From: a virus
Reading direction: 5' to 3' (one strand)
Virus record (IMG/VR): IMGVR_UViG_3300009151_003179
Span: 1 to 64,000 of that record
Length of the DNA: 64,000 nt
Shown here: piece after piece, positions 58,409 to 64,000 of the stretch
Layout of the letters: the number at the start of each line of letters is the position of its first letter
How positions within the stretch are numbered: the stretch's first letter is position 1
Program-made: the position numbers and the translations under genes
Notes under the pieces: model-generated
Database searches by the model: none
Seen by the model: only the letters and a program-made list of their open reading frames with translations
What the model was told of the DNA's origin: nothing

Positions 58409-59908
58409 TTACAGCTTGCCTTGCTTTTTTAACATGTCTAACATTTTAGCATCGTCAGGATTGTTCGGATCTAATTTATTACCACCAACCGATAGGTCAG
58501 AACTGCTTGCTAATTCTTTTTGTAGGGCTGCCAATATTTTTTGTTTGTTTGCAGGAGTCAAATCTTTTAATAAACCCTGAATCTGTTGATATGCTGTTTT
58601 AGTTTTTTGACCTGATGCATTATTGGATGTAGTGTTAGGTGCAGTTGTATTAGGTGGAGTTGTATTATTAGGTGGAGTTGTATTATTAGGTGGAGTATTT
58701 TTTGGTTGTTCTTCAGCTTGAGCATGTTGTACAGCCCATGCCAAATCAGCTAATTTAGGTAATACTGATTTACCTTTATCTTTATTATAAGTTTGTTCTA
58801 GCTCTTTAGCCAATTCTTTTAATCTAGAAACTACTGCCCTATCACTTATAGTGACACCCTTCATAAACTGTGTGAAGAAGTTAGTGATATATTGACTAAT
58901 AGATTGTTTAGACCTTGAAGCTTCAGATAAGATATTTTCAAACAAAAAGTTTAGTTTATCAAATTTAGAATCTTCAGCAACCCTATCACCACCTAAGTTT
59001 TGAGCCATCTGTCCAAATGCATTTTTTCCTGAATTTTTAAGTCTGGAATTGCGCTTAAACTGATTTTCAGGTTTTGTAACAGGTTCCATAATATCTGCTT
59101 GTTTTTTCTGTCTGACATTAGCCGCACTTTTATTAAACTGATCTGCAGGTAATTTACTCATTGGAGACATTTGGTCTTGAGCAGTTTGTGTTGCACTTGT
59201 TTGTTTCTGTTGTCTTGTACTAGTAGCTGTTTTATTAAACTGGTCTGCAGGTAATTTACTCATTGGAGACATTTGGTCTTGAGCGTTCTGAGTAGCAACA
59301 CCCTGTTTTTGTTGTCTTGTACTAGTAGCTGTTTTATTGAATTGGTCTGTAGGTAGCTTACTGAATTGACCATTCTGAGACATTTGGTCTTGAGCTACAC
59401 CGGCTGCGGCAGCTTGTTTTTCTTGTCTGATTTGCTCTGGAGATTTTTTAGTAGTTGCCAACTGATTAGCCATCTGACCAAAAGCATTTGCTCCTGTTTC
59501 TGGAGATTGTTTAGGAGTTGTTAACTGATTAGCCATCTGACCAAAAGCATTTGCTCCTGCTGTAGGTGCACCTGCAGGTGTCGTAACTGGTGTCGTAACT
59601 GGTGTAACTTTTGGATTAGCAATAGGAGTATTAACTTTTGTTGTTACAGGCTTAGTTACGGCAGAAGAATTACCGGAAGTGTTAAGGTCAATCAATCCAC
59701 TACTAATGCCACTTTGTAATCCACTATACGCACGACTGGTGAAATTCTTAATGAATTCATCTTTAACCATCTGGTCTTGTGTACTTAATACATTCTTGCG
59801 ACCCAATGAGCCTAATCCAGTTCTAAGAGCGGCGGATCCATAATCGCCTATAAATGAGCTTAGGTCTATTTCATTTAGTTTGGGTTTTTTAAATTCAGTC
59901 AGCTTCAC
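58409..59908 (-). CDS. Disordered repeat protein with capsid-targeting-like N-terminus
   Basis: 499 aa. MKLTEFKKPKLNEIDLSSF gives an LNE|I site. Low-complexity middle: GANAFGQMANQL occurs at ~118, ~137 and (as KNAFGQMAQNL) ~293, and a ~27-residue unit with DQMSPMSKLPADQFNK and TATSTRQQKQ occurs three to four times (~175-265). A helical domain (~320-400: FLFENILSEASRSKQSISQYITNFFTQFMKG) is followed by a Pro/Asn/Thr linker and a C-terminal helix pair. Follows the 57257 gene with no gap. Candidate internal head protein. Confidence 0.75.
   Translation of the reverse strand: MKLTEFKKPKLNEIDLSSFIGDYGSAALRTGLGSLGRKNVLSTQDQMVKDEFIKNFTSRAYSGLQSGISSGLIDLNTSGNSSAVTKPVTTKVNTPIANPKVTPVTTPVTTPAGAPTAGANAFGQMANQLTTPKQSPETGANAFGQMANQLATTKKSPEQIRQEKQAAAAGVAQDQMSQNGQFSKLPTDQFNKTATSTRQQKQGVATQNAQDQMSPMSKLPADQFNKTATSTRQQKQTSATQTAQDQMSPMSKLPADQFNKSAANVRQKKQADIMEPVTKPENQFKRNSRLKNSGKNAFGQMAQNLGGDRVAEDSKFDKLNFLFENILSEASRSKQSISQYITNFFTQFMKGVTISDRAVVSRLKELAKELEQTYNKDKGKSVLPKLADLAWAVQHAQAEEQPKNTPPNNTTPPNNTTPPNTTAPNTTSNNASGQKTKTAYQQIQGLLKDLTPANKQKILAALQKELASSSDLSVGGNKLDPNNPDDAKMLDMLKKQGKL
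58930..59560 (-). repeat. In-gene tandem repeats
   Basis: DNA encoding the KLPADQFNKxATSTRQQKQ and GANAFGQMANQL units; copies at about 59135-59390 (longer unit) and 59460-59555 (shorter unit), with a diverged copy near 59010-59040. Near-identical codons suggest recent duplication. Confidence 0.75.
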
Positions 59909-60143
59909 GGTTTTTCCTTAATGATTTGGAAAACTTTGCCTGATCCTTGCTCTTTATAGCACCTAACAGTTTACGCTCTAAAATGGCGGCTTGTTCAGGA
60001 CTATAGTTACGATTAATCATCTCTATTAGATTAATAGCACTTGTGATAATATTGTGGCCACGACTCTCAATAATGTGGGTCGTGTCCCTATTATTACCAA
60101 TAGCTTCTAATTCCTCTAGTAGACTGCGAGTTTGTTTTTGCAT
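59895..60143 (-). CDS. Small helical protein, conserved in T4-like phages
   Basis: 82 aa. MQKQTRSLLEELEAIGNNRDTTHIIESRGHNIITSAINLIEMINRNYSPEQAAILERKLLGAIKS, helical throughout. I recall similar short proteins in related phages, unknown function. LLEELE near the N-terminus fits an LxE processing site. Overlaps the 58409 gene by 14 nt. AGGAAA site and late promoter. Confidence 0.75.
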   Translation of the reverse strand: MQKQTRSLLEELEAIGNNRDTTHIIESRGHNIITSAINLIEMINRNYSPEQAAILERKLLGAIKSKDQAKFSKSLRKNREAD

Positions 60144-60159
60144 ATTAGTTTCCTAATAG

Positions 60160-60167
60160 TATTTATC
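60160..60167 (-). promoter_or_regulatory. T4-type late promoter
   Basis: GATAAATACT, 16 nt before the ATG at 60143; AGGAAA between. Heads the 59895-58409-57257 unit. Confidence 0.8.
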
Positions 60168-60179
60168 TACTCTTAGGTT

Positions 60180-61622
60180 TTATTTCTTTAAACTATTAAG
60201 CATTGCCTTCAATTTTGACCCCTGCACATCTGCTATAATACGCTTGTTTTCAGGCTCAAGTATCTCTCCTGTAGCTTGGTCTATGATAGGTTCAGTTGAT
60301 AATAACACAGATTGTGGCTTTAAGCTACTCATAATATCATTAGCACTGGGTTTGGGAGTATAACTATTCTCATTGTCAGGATCGCTATCGCTGATACGCA
60401 TTGTCTCAATATCATAATCTAAGTCAATCTTTTGACCTACACCAGTTGAACTACGTGACTTCATACACTGAATTTGATACTTTCCACGCTCTCGCATACT
60501 GCGACTTGTAAAGATACCAAACACGTTATCTGCTGTATTAATCTTACTGATACCACCAGCAATATGACTATGGTCAAACTCAATCTCATCAACTGCACTA
60601 CGATTTAACTGACTTGCAGTAACCATCAATATGCCTAATTCTTTTGCTAAGTTACGCAATTCTTCTGCTACATACTTGTCTTTGATAAACTGGTCGTTAG
60701 GATTAACTTTAACAGAAACTGGCATAACCAAATCTAAGTAGTCAACCATTACAAAGTCAATCTTAATACCTGTTTGAATTTGTACTTCTTTTAAATAAGC
60801 ACGAATGTCATTTACGTTACTTTGTGCAGGTAATCCTTTAACACGATACTGCCCAGACTTCTTTCCGACCATCTTAACTTTAAGACTAGTAGTATCAATG
60901 TCTTTACGAATTGCTTTAGTTCCCATCATAGTCAACATAGCATCTGTTCTTAATGATGTTAGTTCTTCACTCAGTTCTAGTGTTACATATACACCACTCA
61001 TTCCCTGTTTCAACCAGTTCAAAGCAATATTCATCATAACCAAACTTTTACCTGAACCACTGCCACCTGCAAAGATGTTGAGTTCACCACGACTAAATCC
61101 ACCATATAAGATACGATCCATTTGTGGCCAGCCTGTACTTACTTGTCCACCATTGTTAAAGTATTTGTTGATACGTGCTGCCGGGTCATAGAAGTAATCA
61201 GTTCCCATGTCTTTTTGTAAACTAATTTGTACCGCATCTTTAATCAATTTCTCAACAGGATCAAAGTCACCCTTCTCAAGTAAGTCTGCCGCTTTAAGAA
61301 TAGCACGTTCTAATTCTTGTCGTTTAGTAAATGATTCAAACTCATCCAAGAACCAATCAAATTGATTAGGACTGAAGTTGGGTATAATATCAATGTCTTG
61401 CCCTGTAATAGCTTTGATTTGTGCAGGATCGGGCAAAATACTATATTTTGTTGAATGCTCTTTGTACAAATTTGCAACCGGGCGCAATGACCTATCAAAA
61501 TTATCACTGTTCAATATGTTCATAACTCTGGTATAGAGTTCTGCTTCAGTAATCATTATACGCAAAAATATCTTTTGCACTTCTATACCATACTCTTTTT
61601 TATTTTCGTAATCTTTTTTCAA
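60180..61622 (-). CDS. gp41: Replicative DNA helicase (gp41, DnaB-like)
   Basis: 480 aa. N-terminal helical domain (TEAELYTRVMNILNSDNFD), linker, then RecA-like core with STGWPQMDRILYGGFSRGELNIFAGGSGSGKSLVMMNIALNW (Walker A GGSGSGKS), VTLELSEELTSLR, IDFVMVDYLDLV (Walker B) and VTASQLNRSAVDE. It unwinds DNA ahead of the T4-type replisome. I keep the TTG start at 61622 because AAAGGA lies 6-7 nt upstream, which makes it overlap gp61 by 23 nt; GTG at 61580 or ATG at 61556 are alternatives. Confidence 0.92.
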   Translation of the reverse strand: MKKDYENKKEYGIEVQKIFLRIMITEAELYTRVMNILNSDNFDRSLRPVANLYKEHSTKYSILPDPAQIKAITGQDIDIIPNFSPNQFDWFLDEFESFTKRQELERAILKAADLLEKGDFDPVEKLIKDAVQISLQKDMGTDYFYDPAARINKYFNNGGQVSTGWPQMDRILYGGFSRGELNIFAGGSGSGKSLVMMNIALNWLKQGMSGVYVTLELSEELTSLRTDAMLTMMGTKAIRKDIDTTSLKVKMVGKKSGQYRVKGLPAQSNVNDIRAYLKEVQIQTGIKIDFVMVDYLDLVMPVSVKVNPNDQFIKDKYVAEELRNLAKELGILMVTASQLNRSAVDEIEFDHSHIAGGISKINTADNVFGIFTSRSMRERGKYQIQCMKSRSSTGVGQKIDLDYDIETMRISDSDPDNENSYTPKPSANDIMSSLKPQSVLLSTEPIIDQATGEILEPENKRIIADVQGSKLKAMLNSLKK

Positions 61623-62577
61623 TTTTTTTCCTTTGTAGTTCTATTTTGATTTTGCTTGCCGTTGCACTACTCAATATACTGAGCAATGTAGGCAACTTAC
61701 CATACTTAACTACCGCGTCATTCACATCTTTAACATCATCTTCCCAATTGGGAATACTAATACTATAACCTAATTCTAATGCTCTATCACATGTTTCTAA
61801 ACCAGTTTCATCTCTATCGGGAATAAAAATAATTTGTTTATTTAATTGTGCTAGTAATTGTACTTGAGTATCATTGATTGTATTATGTGTTAACGCACAA
61901 GCATTTAAACTTAATGCATCAAAAATACCTTCAACTAACAAACATACTTCCCAATTAGGTTTCTGAAAGTCATAACCAAATACATAGCCAGGTTGTTGCT
62001 CGTTAATATATTTTGGGATTTTGTTATCTAAGAATCTACTTGTATGACCTACAATTTTGTTCTTGTAAGTATAGGGGATAATAATTCTGTTTGACTGTCT
62101 GCCAGTGTCATTAGGTGTAACTAAGAACGGGTAGTCATTATAATTTATCAGTCTTGCAGACAAGTAATCAACGTATACTTTGTGTAATGGATTACTTACA
62201 TCTAATATTTCAGCTTCAGGGAGTTTATGTTCTTCAAATTTTATTTTTGTTTTTTGTTTCTTAAGATGAGCAAAATCTAACAGATCCCTATATTGCAGAC
62301 TTTCTAAACTCCATCGTTGAATTTGAATATCATCTATACCACACCATTTTAATAAACTTTTAGTAATCTCACTAATTTGTTTACCTAAGGTGAACCCACA
62401 TTTAAACCCACAATTGAAACAGGCATATGACCAGTTTTCTCCGTCTTTTTTAACACCACCTCTACCTCTAGTGTCAGATTTGTGCCCACGATGATGACAG
62501 CATATAGCATTAAAGCTATGCCATCCACCTTGTGTTATTTTTTTCTTTCCGGGAATTACTGACAGTATATCAAACAT
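61600..62577 (-). CDS. gp61: DNA primase (gp61)
   Basis: 325 aa. An N-terminal zinc finger (CCHHRGH ... YACFNCGFKCGF) is followed by the RNA polymerase-type domain and a TOPRIM core (VCLLVEGIFDALSL and IIFIPDRDETG, with E and DxD residues). It makes primers for lagging-strand synthesis and works with gp41, whose gene overlaps its 3' end. Length is close to T4 gp61 (342 aa). The ATG lies 6 nt after TATACT, so the operon transcript is probably leaderless. Confidence 0.9.
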   Translation of the reverse strand: MFDILSVIPGKKKITQGGWHSFNAICCHHRGHKSDTRGRGGVKKDGENWSYACFNCGFKCGFTLGKQISEITKSLLKWCGIDDIQIQRWSLESLQYRDLLDFAHLKKQKTKIKFEEHKLPEAEILDVSNPLHKVYVDYLSARLINYNDYPFLVTPNDTGRQSNRIIIPYTYKNKIVGHTSRFLDNKIPKYINEQQPGYVFGYDFQKPNWEVCLLVEGIFDALSLNACALTHNTINDTQVQLLAQLNKQIIFIPDRDETGLETCDRALELGYSISIPNWEDDVKDVNDAVVKYGKLPTLLSILSSATASKIKIELQRKKIEKRLRK

Positions 62578-62583
62578 CTATGT

Positions 62584-62612
62584 AGTATAACATATCTGTC
62601 ACAGATAAACAA
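62584..62612 (-). promoter_or_regulatory. Sigma70-like promoter of primase-helicase, leaderless
   Basis: TTGTTT, 17-nt spacer, TATACT, then ACATAG and the ATG at 62577. Confidence 0.75.
62594..62606 (-). promoter_or_regulatory. Palindromic operator candidate in the primase promoter
   Basis: ATCTGT-G-ACAGAT, a perfect 13-bp palindrome within the -35/-10 spacer. Sequence differs from the dnaJ palindrome. Confidence 0.45.
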
Positions 62613-62625
62613 CAGTTTAGGTTGA

Positions 62626-63315
62626 TTATCTTGACAAAATATTGGTTACTGCCCCGTTATTACTTTCAAATTGCATTCTAATATACGGGTGATAACCTTG
62701 AACCACGTATCCTATTGTATCAGTTTCAGCAGTATAAGTATCGGTTAATATGGGATACCAATCACCGTCTACAATAGTAGAACCTTCAATAACAATATTG
62801 CCATAGAAGTCACTATATTGTGCTTGTAGTGTTAATATAGGACTATCATTTGTATCTATAACACTGGTATAATATGTTAGGTCACTATCACTATTACCTT
62901 CAGGGTTAGTATTTGGGAATACTTGTCCAGTAGGAATACTGATTGGCATTGAAGGAATAAAGCTAGGTAATACACTGTTAACAATATTCATATCGCCGCG
63001 GGCACCTGCATTGCTATCAACAAATACAGGATAGTCAAACTCTCCTACAGGAATTTCTAATGAGTAATAACATTTTTGTGCGTCAATACCTGCAAGGTCT
63101 GCTGGATTTAAAAATAATGCGGCAATACCGGTTGCAGGTAATTGTAGTGTTAATGCTTTTTGTAATAGGACCACGTTACCTTCATAATTGATAATTCTAC
63201 AGGTTATTGATTTACCAGTAATATCTACGGGTTTTTGTTCTTGGTTTAAGAACTGAAACTGAATCTGGTTGTCTACACCCTTATTAAGAGTTAGAGGTTT
63301 GGCATACTGAGGCAT
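62626..63315 (-). CDS. Virion-type protein (BppU-like N-terminal domain)
   Basis: 229 aa from the ATG at 63315 (MPQYAKPLTLNKGVDNQIQFQFLNQ), fixed by AAGGAG just upstream. Residues 1-110 (QKPVDITGKSITCRIINYEGNVVLLQKAL...AALFLNPADLAGIDAQKCYYSLEI) resemble the BppU-type domain of phage baseplate and fibre proteins. The C-terminal 80 residues (GNIVIEGSTIVDGDWYPILTDTYTAETDTIGYVVQGYHPYIRMQF) share a pattern with the 10406 protein. A 26-residue in-frame extension from an ATG at 63393 is possible (see findings). Confidence 0.75.
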   Translation of the reverse strand: MPQYAKPLTLNKGVDNQIQFQFLNQEQKPVDITGKSITCRIINYEGNVVLLQKALTLQLPATGIAALFLNPADLAGIDAQKCYYSLEIPVGEFDYPVFVDSNAGARGDMNIVNSVLPSFIPSMPISIPTGQVFPNTNPEGNSDSDLTYYTSVIDTNDSPILTLQAQYSDFYGNIVIEGSTIVDGDWYPILTDTYTAETDTIGYVVQGYHPYIRMQFESNNGAVTNILSR

Positions 63316-63398
63316 ATAGCTCCTTGGGGAAAATCCTGTTAAAAGTATAACGATTTGTCTTTGTGTATAGACGAAAACTTGAGTTGAGTACATAATGA

Positions 63399-63406
63399 TA
63401 TTTATC
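63399..63406 (-). promoter_or_regulatory. Late promoter upstream of the 62626 gene
   Basis: GATAAATA, TCATT, then an in-frame ATG at 63393; the Shine-Dalgarno-supported ATG follows at 63315. Confidence 0.75.
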
Positions 63407-63431
63407 AAAATATATTGCCAGGCATTCCTGT

Positions 63432-63439
63432 GATAAATA
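63432..63439 (+). promoter_or_regulatory. Late promoter of the 63461 gene
   Basis: GATAAATATT, 21 nt before the ATG at 63461; divergent to the box at 63399. Confidence 0.65.
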
Positions 63440-63460
63440 TTTCGGTCAATAATTATAATA

Positions 63461-63841
63461 ATGATTCAAAACGAATTTTTTAACAAACTATCTCAAAATC
63501 ACCCGTTCATAACCATATGTTCATACGCCAACCAAGATTATGTTGGAATAGTACAAAATAGAGATGATATAGTCACCACTATATATGACTATGGAGCTAT
63601 TATTGATAATATAGCTAGAGAAAAATTCTTAGAATTAGGTGATATTTGGTGGTGGGAAAGTAATAGACTTATCCCTATTAACCTGTTCTTAAAAGACGAA
63701 TGGACTATCTTTAAACCATATCTTAGAACATTCAATAACAAAAGCTTAACAGTCATACACGGCCCAACGTGTAGTATGTCTGAACTAAACAAACGTAGAA
63801 GTAAACGCCGTAGTATTACCCTTGTTAAACGGATTTTGTAA
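63461..63841 (+). CDS. Conserved T4-like phage protein, unknown
   Basis: 126 aa. HPFITICSYANQDYVGIVQNRDDIVTTIYDYGAIIDN, FLELGDIWWWESNRLIPINLFLKDEW and a basic C-terminus SKRRSITLVKRIL. I recall near relatives in many aquatic T4-like phages, none with known function. There is no clear ribosome site in the A/T-rich leader. The 3' end overlaps the converging partial gene by 17 nt. Confidence 0.75.
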   Translation: MIQNEFFNKLSQNHPFITICSYANQDYVGIVQNRDDIVTTIYDYGAIIDNIAREKFLELGDIWWWESNRLIPINLFLKDEWTIFKPYLRTFNNKSLTVIHGPTCSMSELNKRRSKRRSITLVKRIL

Positions 63842-64000
63842 GTAAGTTCATATGTACTACTACTAGTTGGCTATAGGATAAGCTGTGACTTTTTTTGAAA
63901 CTATACCCATCGTCTCCTTTGTCCCAGATAGTCATACTGACTTCTTTCCAACTCTTACCAATTAAATGTCTTTTAGCTGGGCGAATCAATGCTAAAAACA
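63825..64000 (-). CDS. Partial gene at right edge, conserved unknown
   Basis: The C-terminal 57 codons lie in the window, reading LALIRPAKRHLIGKSWKEV and IWDKGDDGYSFKKSHSLSYSQLVVVHM before the stop at 63825-63827. The start lies beyond 64000. The frame is open throughout and converges on the 63461 gene. I recall a similar C-terminal segment in other T4-like phages; function unknown. Confidence 0.6.
   Translation of the reverse strand, partial: FLALIRPAKRHLIGKSWKEVSMTIWDKGDDGYSFKKSHSLSYSQLVVVHMNLLTKSV

Overview
The window is a continuous, gene-dense, low-GC stretch of a tailed contractile phage of the T4-like superfamily. The evidence is a set of T4-type genes: tail sheath (gp18), tail tube (gp19), neck and tail-completion proteins (gp13, gp14-like, gp15), head completion nuclease (gp4), a probable small terminase (gp16), dNMP kinase (gp1), clamp loader (gp44), helicase (gp41) and primase (gp61). 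T4-type late promoters (GATAAATA/TATAAATA) stand in front of most late genes. Gene content (PhoH, MazG, IscA/HesB-type protein, GroES-type co-chaperonin, several short proteins that I recall from cyanophages and pelagiphages) suggests an aquatic T4-like phage. An LpxH-like enzyme, a ClpA and a GH19 endolysin suggest a Gram-negative host, which I cannot name. No host genes, tRNAs, CRISPR arrays or integrase were seen, and no gene-free stretch exceeds 300 bases.

Layout. 1-5587 (minus strand): large proteins with T4-like capsid-targeting N-termini, including an 806-aa protein with a pol-beta-type nucleotidyltransferase domain and an ADP-ribosyltransferase-like region. 5595-10935: a glutamine-amidotransferase-like protein, two glycosyltransferases, an LpxH-like phosphoesterase, and a nucleotidylyltransferase fused to a RyR-like domain. 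10971-14786: a dnaJ-clpA-unknown operon under a sigma70-like promoter with an internal palindrome. 14829-16613: a holin candidate and two conserved unknowns. 16782-17564 (plus): phoH. 17574-20297: an early operon (DnaE-like fragment, unknown, GroES-like, unknown, gp44, unknown) closed by a bidirectional terminator. 20346-28280: two unknowns, fibre/adhesin proteins and the endolysin. 28375-38206: head and tail genes (acidic internal protein, gp16-like, gp4, gp54/gp19-like, gp19, gp18). 38335-47828: HNH-like protein, gp1, a homing endonuclease, gp13, twin repeat (propeller-like) proteins, MazG, a 388-aa unknown, then gp14-like and gp15 on the plus strand. 47814-53559: GIY-YIG endonuclease, NUDIX hydrolase, fibre proteins. 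53603-60143: nuclease, IscA-like protein and another block of head-type genes, including a ligase-like KWDG protein. 60180-62577: gp41 and gp61. 62626-64000: a virion-type protein and two conserved unknowns, one cut by the window edge.

The most striking pattern is regulatory. In about ten late genes the ATG lies only 4-5 nt after the late-promoter box, and in five early-type genes it lies 6-7 nt after a sigma70-like -10 box, so these mRNAs should be leaderless. The most striking protein-level pattern is a set of candidate head-packaged proteins carrying several unrelated nucleotidyl-transfer folds, reminiscent of T4 Alt/internal proteins and of 'polyvalent' phage proteins. Functions beyond recognised families are inference.
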